Source: Paractinoplanes rishiriensis | Lineage (GTDB): Bacteria > Actinomycetota > Actinomycetes > Mycobacteriales > Micromonosporaceae | Assembly (NCBI RefSeq): GCF_016862375.1 | Contig: NZ_BOMV01000076.1 | Span: 62,001 to 126,000, forward strand | DNA length: 64,000 nucleotides | Reading direction: 5' to 3' | Part shown: positions 7,516-16,828 of the stretch, piece after piece | Layout of the letters: every line of letters starts with the position of its first letter | Position numbering within the stretch: the stretch's first letter is position 1 | The notes under the pieces: generated by a model | What the model was told of the DNA's origin: nothing | The model's input: the letters and a program-made list of their open reading frames with translations, nothing else | Databases searched by the model: none | Position numbers and translations under genes: made by a program

Positions 7516-10500
7516 TCAGGTGGTGGCCAGGTCCGCCAGCAGCTGCCGGGTGAGGTCCTCGCCGATACGGAAGCCGCATCGGCCGTGGGCGCTGAGTGCG
7601 CGCCGGGACAGCTCGGTTGCCTCGGTGCGCCGGCCCTCGGCACCCAGGATCCTTGCCTCGACGGTGAGACACATCGCGGCCAGGGCGGGCAGGTCGGAGC
7701 CGGCGACCGCGCCCTGCTCCAGGTGGGCGCGTGCCGCGTCGAGGCGACGCACCGCCACATAGGTGTCGGCCAGCCCGATCCGGGCGGCGGCCTCGTGTCG
7801 CCGGCTCACCCCGCCGGCGGCCAGGTGCAGCGCCCGCGTGTAGTGCTCGACCGCGTCACCGTGCCGGCCCGCGCGGAGTGCGCCCGAGCCGAACTCGACG
7901 TGGGCGCCGGCCAGCAGGTCCGTCGCGCCGATCTTGGTGGCCAGGTCGAACGCGGTGTCCGCGTGCGTCTGCGCGGTGTCGTCCCGGCCCGCGGTCGCAT
8001 AGACCCGGGCCAGCATGAGGTGCGCCGCGGTCTGCGGTCGCCGGTAGACCACCCGTTTCGAGAGGGCCAGGCAGCGTTCCAGGGCTTCGGCCGCCTCGAC
8101 GAGCCGTCCCGCGTGCCAGTGGGCGCCGCCGAGGTCGAGCAGCCCGAAGAGCACGCCCTCGGTGAGGTCGAGCTCCTCGGCCGCCGCGATCGTCCGCAGA
8201 TAGCAGTGGATCGCCTCGTCGGTGCGTCCCATGACCTCGTACGCGTTTCCGAGATTGCTGATGGCGTTGGCGTTGACCGCCAGGACGCCGGTTCGCCGGG
8301 ACAGTTCGGCCGCCCGGGTGAGCACGTCCACCGCCTCCTGGGTCCGCCCCAGCTCGACGTAGTCCTCGCCGAGGCCGATCAGGACGCGCGCCTCCTCGGC
8401 CTCGTCACCGAGTGAACGTGCCAGCGATGCCGCCTGCTCGGCGTACTCCGCCGCCGGTTCGCGTTCGCCGCAGACGGCATGCCCGTCGGCGAGGAAGCGC
8501 AGCATCCGCACCTCCTGTCCGCGGTCCTGCTTCGCCCGGGCGGCGCGCAGGCCGGCCGCGGCGACCGTCTTGAGCTCCTGCCCGTGCGACCCGTAATACA
8601 GGTATCCGACCAGGACGGTGGCCAGCCGGATGGCTCCCGCGCCGACCGCCGCGATGAGGTTCTCCCGTTCCTGGTCGAGCCAGGCCCAGGCGGCTTCCCG
8701 GTCGGAGAACGTGGCCGCGTGCGGTACGACCGGCAGGTCCTCCCCGGCCCCGCCCGACAACGCCGGATTGATCTGGCTGGCCGCGCTGGTGGAACTGACG
8801 ACGTAGAAGTCGAACAACCGGCCCAGCCGCGCGGCCTCGGGTTCGGCAAGTTCCGCCGCGTACAGCCTGATCAGGTCGTGCTGCAGGTACCGGCCGGGGC
8901 GATACTGGCGGACCAGGTGCGCCGTGTCGAGGCGGTGCAGGAGCCGTTCGGCTTCCGCGGGCGAGCACCCGGCCAGGGCCGCGGCGGCCGGCACGTCCAC
9001 ATCCGGTCCCGGCACCAGGCCCAGCAGCCGGAACAGCTGCCGCTCGGCCTCGGCGAGGGTGACATAGGACAGGTCGAAGGCGGCCCGCACGCTCACCCGC
9101 CGGTCGCCCGGCACCGCCAGTTGGGCGAGCCGGCGACCGGCGTCGCGGAGACTGTCCAGGTAGGCCTCGATGCCGGCGGCCCGCGCGGCGATGTCGGCAC
9201 CGGCGATGCGCAGCGCGAGGGGCAGCCGCCCGCACAGGTCGGCCAGCTCCGCGACGGCCGCCGGCTCCTGATCGCCGATGAGCTCCGTCACCAGCAACGA
9301 CGCCTCGTCGACCGGGAGCACGTCGAGGGTCAGGCACAGCGCGCCGACCCGCACGGCCAGCCCGATCAGGTCCTCCCGGCTCGTGACCAGCACGGCGCAG
9401 CCGGGACTGCCGGGCAGCAACGGCAGCACGTGCTCCACGTCGGCCGCGTCGTCCAGGATCAGCAACACCCGCCGCCCGGCCAGCCGGCTGCGCAGCGCGG
9501 CCGATCGGGCCGCCACCCCGACCGGCACCTGCGCATCGCCGAGTCCGGAGGCCAGCAGCAGCTCACCGAGCACGGCACCGGGGTCCCGCGGGGCGGTGCC
9601 GCCGCCGAGCTGTGCGTACCACTGACCGTCCGGGAACCGGTCCGCCACCGCGTGCGCGACCCGCACCACCAGCGCGGTCTTGCCGACGCCGGCCAGCCCG
9701 GTGAGCGCCACGAGCGGCATGGCTCCCGCCGCCGCCAGCTTCGTGGTCACCAGCTTCGCCAGGTCCACCCGGCCCACGAAGCCGGGCAGGTCGAGGGGTA
9801 GCTGCCGCTGAACCGACCATGCGGAGTCGGCGGTCGCCGGCGCCGAGGAGGGGGTGCCGAGCGAGGGATCGGACACCAGGATCGCCTCGTGCAGGCGGCG
9901 CGCGGCCGGGCCGGGATCGATGCCGAGTTCGTCGGCCAGCATGCGGCTCAGGCGCCGGTACGTGGCAAGGGCTTCGCTCTGCTGCCCGTCGCGGTACAGG
10001 GCCAGCATCAGCTGCGTCCAGAACCCTTCCCGCAGCGGGTGCTCGGCGGCGAGCGCGCGGAGCTCGGGCACCAGCTGGGCGTGCCGGCCCGCGTCGAGAT
10101 CGGCGTCGACACGAAGCGACAACGCCGCCAGGACCTCGTCCGTCAGGGCCGGTACGAGGTCGCGGTGCAGCACGTCGTGGCGTACGTCGTTGAGGATCGG
10201 ACCCCGCCAGAGCTCCAGCGCCGCCCGCAGCCGTCGCGCCGCCTCGCCCGCGTCCGCCGCCCGTTTCGCCTCGGCGACGAGTGATCGGAAGCCGTCCAGG
10301 TCACGCCGTTCGGTGGCGAGCAGGTATCCCTGTGGCCGGGTGACGAGGCCGCCCACCTTCTTGCGCAGCCGCCACACGTAGTTCTGCAACGTGGCCCGCG
10401 GGTTGTGCGGCGAACCGTCCGGCCACAGCCAGGTGATCAGCTCGTCGACGCTGACCACCTGATTGGCGTGCACCAGCAGCACCGCGAGCAGGACCCGTTC

Positions 10501-10584
10501 CTGATCGGCCCCGATGGTGATCTCCCTGCCGTCCCGCACGACCACAAGCGGGCCCAGAAGCCCGAACCGCGTCTGCTCGGTCAA
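7516..10584 (-). CDS. AfsR/SARP-type transcriptional regulator with NB-ARC and TPR domains
   Basis: A 1022-residue large SARP regulator of the kind that switches on secondary-metabolite or developmental genes. An OmpR-type winged helix (about residues 10-95, with WPDGSPHNPRATLQNYVWRL) and the bacterial transcriptional activation domain (to about 240) are followed by an NB-ARC/STAND ATPase with Walker A GLAGVGKTALVV near residue 296 and a Walker B-like VLLILDD. The remainder is TPR-like (repeats with ARVLIGLGEDYVELGRTQEA and ISNLGNAYEVMGRTDEA). The ATPase would gate DNA binding in response to a signal seen by the TPRs. No biosynthetic cluster is adjacent, so the target is unknown; the divergent DUF4157 gene is a candidate. 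Confidence 0.92.
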   Translation of the reverse strand: MTEQTRFGLLGPLVVVRDGREITIGADQERVLLAVLLVHANQVVSVDELITWLWPDGSPHNPRATLQNYVWRLRKKVGGLVTRPQGYLLATERRDLDGFRSLVAEAKRAADAGEAARRLRAALELWRGPILNDVRHDVLHRDLVPALTDEVLAALSLRVDADLDAGRHAQLVPELRALAAEHPLREGFWTQLMLALYRDGQQSEALATYRRLSRMLADELGIDPGPAARRLHEAILVSDPSLGTPSSAPATADSAWSVQRQLPLDLPGFVGRVDLAKLVTTKLAAAGAMPLVALTGLAGVGKTALVVRVAHAVADRFPDGQWYAQLGGGTAPRDPGAVLGELLLASGLGDAQVPVGVAARSAALRSRLAGRRVLLILDDAADVEHVLPLLPGSPGCAVLVTSREDLIGLAVRVGALCLTLDVLPVDEASLLVTELIGDQEPAAVAELADLCGRLPLALRIAGADIAARAAGIEAYLDSLRDAGRRLAQLAVPGDRRVSVRAAFDLSYVTLAEAERQLFRLLGLVPGPDVDVPAAAALAGCSPAEAERLLHRLDTAHLVRQYRPGRYLQHDLIRLYAAELAEPEAARLGRLFDFYVVSSTSAASQINPALSGGAGEDLPVVPHAATFSDREAAWAWLDQERENLIAAVGAGAIRLATVLVGYLYYGSHGQELKTVAAAGLRAARAKQDRGQEVRMLRFLADGHAVCGEREPAAEYAEQAASLARSLGDEAEEARVLIGLGEDYVELGRTQEAVDVLTRAAELSRRTGVLAVNANAISNLGNAYEVMGRTDEAIHCYLRTIAAAEELDLTEGVLFGLLDLGGAHWHAGRLVEAAEALERCLALSKRVVYRRPQTAAHLMLARVYATAGRDDTAQTHADTAFDLATKIGATDLLAGAHVEFGSGALRAGRHGDAVEHYTRALHLAAGGVSRRHEAAARIGLADTYVAVRRLDAARAHLEQGAVAGSDLPALAAMCLTVEARILGAEGRRTEATELSRRALSAHGRCGFRIGEDLTRQLLADLATT

Positions 10585-10798
10585 CTCGAGCAGCCGTCCG
10601 GTGTGCCGCGAGACATAGACATATGCCGGATCTTACGTCCTTCGTGGTAGCCGCCCGGCCGTCCCTTTCGCGTCCGTGGCGTAACCTCGGCTTCACCGGC
10701 TCGGCCGCAGTCGGATACCCGGCTGACCGCCCGAGGGCGTTCGGGTAAGGCTGGCCGGGAGCAAACTCAGTGCTGGCGTCGAGCGGCCGGGGGTAGGC

Positions 10799-13315
10799 AT
10801 GACGTCCCACGAGCATGACCCGTCCGCACCGCAGCGAGAACCCGAGACCCCGCAGCGGCGACCGAGCAGCCCGCCCGCATCCGCCGCGGCGCTGGGACAG
10901 GCGGGCAACGCGGCGGTGGCCCGGCTGTTGGCCGGGGCCGGCCGGGTCGACCGGGACACGCCGGCTGCCGCGGGCGGCGGGCCGCTGGACTCCGGCGTCG
11001 CCCAGCGGATCGAGGCGGGCCGTGTCGGCGGCGCCCCGCTGCCGGCGGCCGTCCGGGAGCCGCTGCAGCAGCAGCTCGGCGCCGAGCTGGACTCGGCCCG
11101 GGTGCACACGGACGCCGCCGCCGATGGCCTCGCCCGCTCGGTGCAGGCGACCGCGTTCACCACCGGATCCGACATTTTCTTCAGCAGCGGCAGCTACCAG
11201 CCGGGCACGTCCGCCGGCCGCGAGCTGATCGCGCACGAGGCCGTCCACGTGGTACAGCAGGGCGGCGGCGTGGCCCGCGCCGCGGCGACCACGGTCAGCG
11301 ACCCGGCGGACCCGGCCGAGGCGGAGGCGTACCGGCTCGCTCCGCAGCTCGCCCGCGGCATCGACGATCCCGGCCCGGCCGTCAGTCCTGCCCCGGTTGA
11401 AGACCCGGCCGGACTGATGCGCGCGGAGCCGGGCGCGTCCGACCGTGGCGGGGAGCGGCTCACCGGCAGGGTGTTCCTGGCGCTGCAGCGCTCAGCCGGC
11501 AACCGCGCGGCCACCTCGCTGGCGACCGCCCGGGTGGCCGGCAGCCCGGCCGCCACGGCGCCGACCATGACGGCCGCGCCGGCCGTGCAGCGGCAGGCCG
11601 GGTTGCCCGGCCACCGTTGGCTGCGGCTGGGTGACACCGGGCCCGACGTCGACGAACTGCACCGGCTGCTGAACGCCGCCGGTGCGGCGCCACCGCTCGC
11701 CGGCAGCACGTTCGACGCGGCCACCCGGCAGGCGCTGGTGGCGTTCCAGGGCGCGCGCGGGTTGGGCGCAGACGGCATCGCAGGCCCGCTCACCTGGGGC
11801 GCCCTCGACCAGCTCGCCGGTACGGCCACGACGCCCGCGCCCGGCCCCGACCAGCACGCCGGCGCCGCCCGGCCGGACGCGGCCGAGCGGACCGCGATCC
11901 GGGCGGAGCTGAACCCGTCCTCGGCCGGCCCGGGCGGCACGGTGCGCCCGTGGGACGGCCGCGGCACGACGGCCGCCGCTCTCGCCAACCGCACCGCCCT
12001 GCGCACCGAGGTCACGGCGGCGCTGGAGGCCATGCTGCTCGCCGAGATGCCCGCCATCAACGCGGCCGCGGCCGCTCCGCGCAAGCTCGCGATGACCGAC
12101 CTGGAAGGCGCCGGCAAGCAGGCCAAGCGGGTGGCCGACGACATGTTCGGCTCGCTCGCCAGCGGCGCCGTGCTGACCACGGGTCAACGGGGCGCGCGTG
12201 CCGCGTTCGCGTTCACCGGCGGCGTCAACCTGCTGGACGCGAGCGACCTGGGGGTCCGCACGCCTGATGCGGCGGACCTTGCCAGCTGGATGGCGGAGAC
12301 CGACTCGACGGCCGCGCAGAAACAGCAGGATCACGGCTTCGACAAGGCCCGCAGCGTGGAGGAGCGGCAGTTCCTGAACACCCAGATCCTCGCCCCGTTC
12401 GTCGCCGCGCACCGCGCCGACCTGGAGAAGTTCGATCGATTCGGGTTCGCGTTCGCCGAGGAGGGGCCGCGGGTCCTGATCCAACCGTCGGTGATCGGCA
12501 GCGCCACTCATTCCGACACCGCGCCCGCGGCCGGCGTGCCCTCGCGCGCCGAGCGGCTGGCCCGGTGGTCGAACTGGGAGACGCTCGTCCACGAGTATTT
12601 CCACACGCTCGCGCACCCGGCGTTCGTCCAGGCCGAGCAGGGCCGGCGGGTGATGTCGGAGGGGTTCTGCGAAATGTTCACCAAGGAGGTGCTCAGCGTC
12701 AAGGTGCCGGTGGCCCAGGCCGACGGCGACACCACGCTGCGCGGTGGGGTCGAGGGCACCGACGCCGGGGGCGGCCTCTTCCCGGGGTTCACCGCCGACC
12801 TGGTGCCCGACTACAGCCCCGGGTCGTACGCCGAATACCTGGCCCACGCCGAGGGGGTGCGGGCGGCGCTCGGCGGCCGTGGCGCCGACGCGGTGCGGGC
12901 CGCGTATTTCCAGGGCCATGTCGAGCTCATCGGCCTGACACCGGCCGGCGGGCAGGCCCCCGCTGCCGATCGCAGCCGCGATGACCTGGTCACCGTGCCG
13001 GCGTGGGTGCAGTCGGTGTTCGCGCTGAGCGTGATGACGGCGGCGCCGGAGGCCGACATCCTCGCGGCGAACCCCGGCCTGGCGGCGGCGGGGCCGTTGC
13101 CGCGCCAGGTCCACGTGCCGGGCTGCCGGCAGCACACCGTGGTGGCGGCCACCGAGCGCAGCGCCACCGGCGGGGTGGCGGACCGCCAGGTGGAGAGCCG
13201 GGCGGAGATCGCCGCCCAGAACGGCGTCACCGAGCCCGACCTCAACCGGGCCAACCCCAACCGTGACTGGTCGGCGTTGCGGGCGGGCGACCAGATCCTG
13301 ATCCCCCGCCACTGA
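10799..13315 (+). CDS. DUF4157 (eCIS-associated type) multidomain putative metalloprotease
   Basis: An 838-residue modular protein. A disordered N-terminus with an AGNAAVARLL motif precedes a DUF4157 domain (about residues 80-155), which ends in the family's HEAVHVVQQ (His146). A second LQRSAGNRA motif follows. Next comes a PG_binding_1-like domain (about 275-340, GDTGPDVDELHRLLNAAG and FQGARGLGADGIAGP). A third part has HEYFH at 598-602 followed by Glu621 in SEGFCEMF, a gluzincin-like zinc arrangement. The C-terminus (ESRAEIAAQNGVTEPDLNRA to ILIPRH) looks LysM-like. DUF4157 proteins are associated with extracellular contractile injection systems, often as cargo. A cell-wall-active toxin or protease effector is inferred; no injection-system structural genes are in this window. 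Confidence 0.83.
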   Translation: MTSHEHDPSAPQREPETPQRRPSSPPASAAALGQAGNAAVARLLAGAGRVDRDTPAAAGGGPLDSGVAQRIEAGRVGGAPLPAAVREPLQQQLGAELDSARVHTDAAADGLARSVQATAFTTGSDIFFSSGSYQPGTSAGRELIAHEAVHVVQQGGGVARAAATTVSDPADPAEAEAYRLAPQLARGIDDPGPAVSPAPVEDPAGLMRAEPGASDRGGERLTGRVFLALQRSAGNRAATSLATARVAGSPAATAPTMTAAPAVQRQAGLPGHRWLRLGDTGPDVDELHRLLNAAGAAPPLAGSTFDAATRQALVAFQGARGLGADGIAGPLTWGALDQLAGTATTPAPGPDQHAGAARPDAAERTAIRAELNPSSAGPGGTVRPWDGRGTTAAALANRTALRTEVTAALEAMLLAEMPAINAAAAAPRKLAMTDLEGAGKQAKRVADDMFGSLASGAVLTTGQRGARAAFAFTGGVNLLDASDLGVRTPDAADLASWMAETDSTAAQKQQDHGFDKARSVEERQFLNTQILAPFVAAHRADLEKFDRFGFAFAEEGPRVLIQPSVIGSATHSDTAPAAGVPSRAERLARWSNWETLVHEYFHTLAHPAFVQAEQGRRVMSEGFCEMFTKEVLSVKVPVAQADGDTTLRGGVEGTDAGGGLFPGFTADLVPDYSPGSYAEYLAHAEGVRAALGGRGADAVRAAYFQGHVELIGLTPAGGQAPAADRSRDDLVTVPAWVQSVFALSVMTAAPEADILAANPGLAAAGPLPRQVHVPGCRQHTVVAATERSATGGVADRQVESRAEIAAQNGVTEPDLNRANPNRDWSALRAGDQILIPRH

Positions 13316-13354
13316 CCGGCACCCCGCCCGCACCGAGCATGGACTGGAGTCACT

Positions 13355-13825
13355 GTGCACGAGGAGCTACGCGCGCTGGCCGACGGCGATCTGGCCGCCT
13401 GGCCCGGGCTGCCCGGCGGCCTGGCCCGCGCCGACGTGGAGGCCGCGCTCGGCGCACCACCCGAGGCCGAGGGGCCGCTCGGTCTGTTCGGCACGGCCGC
13501 GACGTTGTGCCGCTATCCCGCGACGGCGGCGGCGCCGCTCGGGATCCAGATCTGGTACGTCGCGGGCGCCGTCGAACTGGTGCAGATCGACGAGCCGGTG
13601 CCGACCCAGGCGGTGACCGAGGCGCTCGGGCCGCCCGAGGCCGACGTCGACTCCCTTCTCGGTTCGAGCCGTCGCCAACTCGTCTACGCCGGCCGCGGGC
13701 TCACCGTCCACGTCAGTGGCATCACCGGCGAGCCGTACCGGCTCTACGGCTACCCGCCGTGCCCGGCCGAGCAGTTCCTCGCCGCCCCGCTGCGGTACGT
13801 GTCGTCGACCCGCAGCCGGCGCTGA
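13355..13825 (+). CDS. Hypothetical protein, partner of the DUF4157 gene
   Basis: A 156-residue protein starting at GTG 13355, 39 bases after the DUF4157 stop and on the same strand, so co-transcription is likely. It looks globular with alternating beta segments (GIQIWYVAGAVELVQIDEP, RQLVYAGRGLTVHVSG) and has no signal peptide, membrane helix or recognisable catalytic motif. I do not recognise the family. Position makes an immunity protein, chaperone or accessory protein for the preceding effector-like gene a reasonable hypothesis, but nothing in the sequence proves it. Confidence 0.65.
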   Translation: MHEELRALADGDLAAWPGLPGGLARADVEAALGAPPEAEGPLGLFGTAATLCRYPATAAAPLGIQIWYVAGAVELVQIDEPVPTQAVTEALGPPEADVDSLLGSSRRQLVYAGRGLTVHVSGITGEPYRLYGYPPCPAEQFLAAPLRYVSSTRSRR

Positions 13826-13841
13826 CCGCCACGAGGGCAGC

Positions 13842-15458
13842 TCAGGAGACCTTGACGACGCGCCAGGCGTAGAACATGGTGCTCCTGCTGTCGTTGTAGA
13901 TGCTCCACAGGGGGCGATCCAGGGTGTTGGTGGTGTGGTAGCTCAGCAGCGGGCCCTGCGAGTCGAACCCGGTGACGATCATCGAGTGGAACTTGGTGCG
14001 CTCCACCGTGTCGCCCATCTGCACGATGTCGCCGAGGCCGACGTCGCTGAGGTACTTCACCTTCTCCACGCGGCCGGCCTTCTTGGCGAAGGACGCCCAC
14101 ATGTTCGCGTTCACCCAGGCCCACGCCGACGTGCTCGGGTCGTCGCTCCGGTAGTACCAGTAATCGGAGCTCCGGCGGGACACGGGAGTCTCGAGCACCG
14201 GTTCCGCGTACGTCCAGCCGCCGACGTGCATCACCTGACTGAGGAAGTTCGTGCAGTCGCCGCCCAGTTCCCGGTGTGACCAGTCGTAGTACGCCGTGTT
14301 CCGGTTCTCGGCGTATTGGCGCGCATAGCCGACGGCGGCTTCCCTGTCGTAGTCCGCCGCGTAGGGGATGTTCGCCACGGCGCCCGGCGAGCCCTGGAAC
14401 AGCGTCTGGGCCAGGGCGGAGATGATCGCGGCGTACTTCTGCGGGTCGCTCCGGACGGCGTGTACCGACTCCAGGTGGTAGAAGAAGCCGCCCTTGTTCC
14501 TGGTATGTCTGGCCTGCGGGTTCAGGGTGGCGCCGAAGGCCGGGTACTGCTGGCCGTCGTAGACGCCGACCGTGAACCCGGCACGCTCCATCTGCGCGGC
14601 GAACGACCGCAGCCGGGCGTGCGGTTGTGCGCCCCCGTCGCTGAGCACCACCTCCGGGTAGCCCGGTCGCGCCTCGAAACCGTGCACCTGCAGGACGTGG
14701 GTCGCGTTGGGCGCCCTGGTCGTGAAGTTGGTGTGCACCTTGTGGAAGAGGCTCTCGTAGCTGCGCGCCATGTCGGAGACCCGGCTGTTCGGGTATCCGG
14801 GTCGCGTGGCGGTGTTCGAATTGCGGTGGGCGCCCGCCATCGCGAACATCTTCGCGTCCAGTTCGAGGAAGGCCTTGATGCCGATCTCCTCGGAGGACTC
14901 GTCGCTGAAGGGGTGCGGGACCTCGACGGCCACGTTGACCGCCGCGGAGGAGGTGTCGTAGCGAAGGATGTACAGGCCCCAGCACCGCTGGCACGGGGTC
15001 TGCTCCGAGATGACCAGATAGTTCCGGAGGGTGTCCGAGTCCTGTACCAGGTCGAGGTTGTAGCCGTACCCCCGCAGGGCCTGCTCGGCCTCTTCCCGGG
15101 TTTCCACCTCGCCCTTGTTCGCGGTACGCATCGCCTTGATGATCTCCGCGACCTCGCCCGGACTGTCCGCGTTCCACCGGAACGCGTTCGTGTTCTCCTC
15201 GCGTGGCATCCCGTTCCGGTAGGTCAGGACCAAGGCCGCGAGGTCCACGACGGGTGGCTCCACCGCGGCGGCGAGGCCCACCTCCTCCACCCCGTGGTCC
15301 ACGATGCGAGGTGGTTGCTCCGTCGCGGGATCCGGCGTGCCGGGCGTCCGAGCCGCGTGAACCGTTGCCGGATATCCGGCCTCAGCGGGTACGCCGCCGC
15401 CCCACAAGACCAGGCTTGCGGCGAGCGCGACCGCGCCCGCGCGCAGGAATGTACGCAT
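13842..15458 (-). CDS. Secreted Amidase_6 protein with N-terminal hydrolase-like domain
   Basis: A 538-residue exported protein: signal peptide MRTFLRAGAVALAASLVLWG, then a long unassigned domain containing VEVPHPFSDESSEEIGIKAF and AGAHRNSNT and the VHGFEARPG segment (about residues 165-300). The C-terminal third is an Amidase_6-type domain (YARQYAENRNTAYYDWSHRE, GGDCTNFLSQVMHVGGW with the candidate catalytic Cys near 402, and FHSMIVTGF with a candidate His). The ATG at 15458 is preferred over the in-frame GTG at 15473 because GGAAGG precedes it by seven bases. The amidase domain suggests cleavage of peptide or amide bonds outside the cell. The N-terminal domain resembles metal-dependent amidohydrolases only loosely. 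Confidence 0.8.
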   Translation of the reverse strand: MRTFLRAGAVALAASLVLWGGGVPAEAGYPATVHAARTPGTPDPATEQPPRIVDHGVEEVGLAAAVEPPVVDLAALVLTYRNGMPREENTNAFRWNADSPGEVAEIIKAMRTANKGEVETREEAEQALRGYGYNLDLVQDSDTLRNYLVISEQTPCQRCWGLYILRYDTSSAAVNVAVEVPHPFSDESSEEIGIKAFLELDAKMFAMAGAHRNSNTATRPGYPNSRVSDMARSYESLFHKVHTNFTTRAPNATHVLQVHGFEARPGYPEVVLSDGGAQPHARLRSFAAQMERAGFTVGVYDGQQYPAFGATLNPQARHTRNKGGFFYHLESVHAVRSDPQKYAAIISALAQTLFQGSPGAVANIPYAADYDREAAVGYARQYAENRNTAYYDWSHRELGGDCTNFLSQVMHVGGWTYAEPVLETPVSRRSSDYWYYRSDDPSTSAWAWVNANMWASFAKKAGRVEKVKYLSDVGLGDIVQMGDTVERTKFHSMIVTGFDSQGPLLSYHTTNTLDRPLWSIYNDSRSTMFYAWRVVKVS

Positions 15459-15706
15459 GGCGATTCCTTCCACGATCCCCCGTGCGCCGCGACGGACCCG
15501 TCACGGCATCGACGCCGGTCACGTTATCGGGGTGCGGGCGGGTTCGCGGCCCCATCTGACGCCATGCCGACGCTCGGCCTGTCCGATGCGAGCGTGAACC
15601 TGTCCGGCCGGCGGCGGCGAGGCGGTGTGCGGCTGCGTGAGGATCGACCGGTGACCACGCGGCCGTCGCCGCTCACCGGGTCGCCGCTCAATGGAGGAGA
15701 CCTTCG

Positions 15707-16009
15707 ATGTTCATCGCGATCCTGGACTTCAGCACCGCAGCCGCCGACCGCCCGGCCGCTCTCGCCCAGCTCGACAGAGAGCGCGGGACGGTGCAGGACA
15801 TGCGGGGCAACATCGCCTTCCGGGTCTACGCCGGCCGGCAGGACGACACCCAGGTCACCGTGGTGCACGAATGGCAGGATGAGGCGTCGTTCGCCGAGTA
15901 TCTGGGATCGGCGTCGTTCGCGCGCTCCGGTGAGGTGCTCCGCCCGATCATGGTGGGGGCGCCGGTGAGCCGACGCTTCCGCGCCGAAATGGTGGAGACC
16001 GTACGCTGA
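15707..16009 (+). CDS. ABM-fold antibiotic biosynthesis monooxygenase-like protein
   Basis: A 100-residue ferredoxin-like ABM-fold protein: MFIAILDFSTAAADRPAALA, the central FRVYAGRQDDTQVTVVHEWQ and DEASFAEYLGSASFARSGEV are the two halves of the typical strand-helix pattern with the conserved W near residue 56. Members are small cofactor-free monooxygenases or quinone-modifying enzymes, or stress proteins. The ATG at 15707 follows AATGGAGGAGACCTTCG, a good ribosome site. An AraC regulator starts 23 bases downstream. Confidence 0.78.
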   Translation: MFIAILDFSTAAADRPAALAQLDRERGTVQDMRGNIAFRVYAGRQDDTQVTVVHEWQDEASFAEYLGSASFARSGEVLRPIMVGAPVSRRFRAEMVETVR

Positions 16010-16032
16010 CGCCGGCCGCTTACCATCAGCGG

Positions 16033-16785
16033 GTGACCCGGCCGGCGTACAGCTTCGTGCGTACCTTCCCGGCCGAGCCCGAGCGTGAGCTGTGCGTCGA
16101 CCGCCACTACCTGCTCTGCGCCTCGGCCGGCGTGCTGCGGCTGGAGGCGCAGGGGCAGGCGTGGCTGCTGCCGCCGGCCCGGGCCGCCCTCATCGAGGCG
16201 GGCCGGCCCATCCGGGTCAGCATCCCGCAACCGGTCACCACCGCGTCGGTCCTTTTCGACGCCGGGTTCGTCCCGTCGCCTCCGGCGCCGCTGGCGGTGT
16301 TCGATCTCAACCGGCTGGCCGGCGCCCTGCTCGCCGAGTGCGGCTCCTGGGGTCCGAGCGAAGAACAATTGCCGAGGTACGCCGAGACGCTGTTCGCCGC
16401 CCTCGCCGCGGTCTGCTGGCGGCTCGCGGAACAGCCGAGCCCCGTGGTGGTGCCCGCCGGGCGCTCACCGGAGCTGCGCCGGGCGTTGCGGCTGACCGAG
16501 CAGCGGCTCGGCGACCAGGCCCGGTTCGAGGAGATCGCCGAGGAGGTGGGCCTGGCGCCGCGCTCGCTGGCCCGGCGCTTCGATGACGAGACCGGCATGA
16601 CCTGGCGGGCGGTCCTGCGCCGGATGCGGATTCTCGCGGCCGTCGAAAAGCTTGCCGACGACGATCTTCCGATCACCGCGATCGCGTTCAGCGTCGGCTA
16701 CAGCTCCCTGTCGGCGTTCAACGCCGCGTTCCGCGACCTGACCGGGCGCACGCCCACGCAGTACCGGCTCAGCTTCCGCCCTTGA
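16033..16785 (+). CDS. AraC-family transcriptional regulator
   Basis: A 250-residue regulator with an N-terminal cupin-like sensing domain (RHYLLCASAGVLRLEAQGQA, LLPPARAALIEAGRPIRVSI) and a C-terminal double helix-turn-helix (about residues 150-245). The second motif is the canonical ITAIAFSVGYSSLSAFNAAF followed by FRDLTGRTPTQYR. The GTG at 16033 lies 23 bases after the ABM gene, suggesting a two-gene unit in which it may control the monooxygenase. The inducer is unknown. Confidence 0.9.
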   Translation: MTRPAYSFVRTFPAEPERELCVDRHYLLCASAGVLRLEAQGQAWLLPPARAALIEAGRPIRVSIPQPVTTASVLFDAGFVPSPPAPLAVFDLNRLAGALLAECGSWGPSEEQLPRYAETLFAALAAVCWRLAEQPSPVVVPAGRSPELRRALRLTEQRLGDQARFEEIAEEVGLAPRSLARRFDDETGMTWRAVLRRMRILAAVEKLADDDLPITAIAFSVGYSSLSAFNAAFRDLTGRTPTQYRLSFRP

Positions 16786-16793
16786 CCCGGTTC

Positions 16794-16828
16794 GCCCCCG
16801 CACCCGGCTCTGGGCTAAGGGCGGGGGC
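16794..16828. terminator. Bidirectional terminator-like hairpin
   Basis: GCCCCCGC at 16794-16801 pairs with GCGGGGGC at 16821-16828, with CCCGG and TGGG inside the loop able to extend the structure. It sits between the convergent AraC gene and the following minus-strand gene, overlapping the latter's last codons. Confidence 0.5.
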
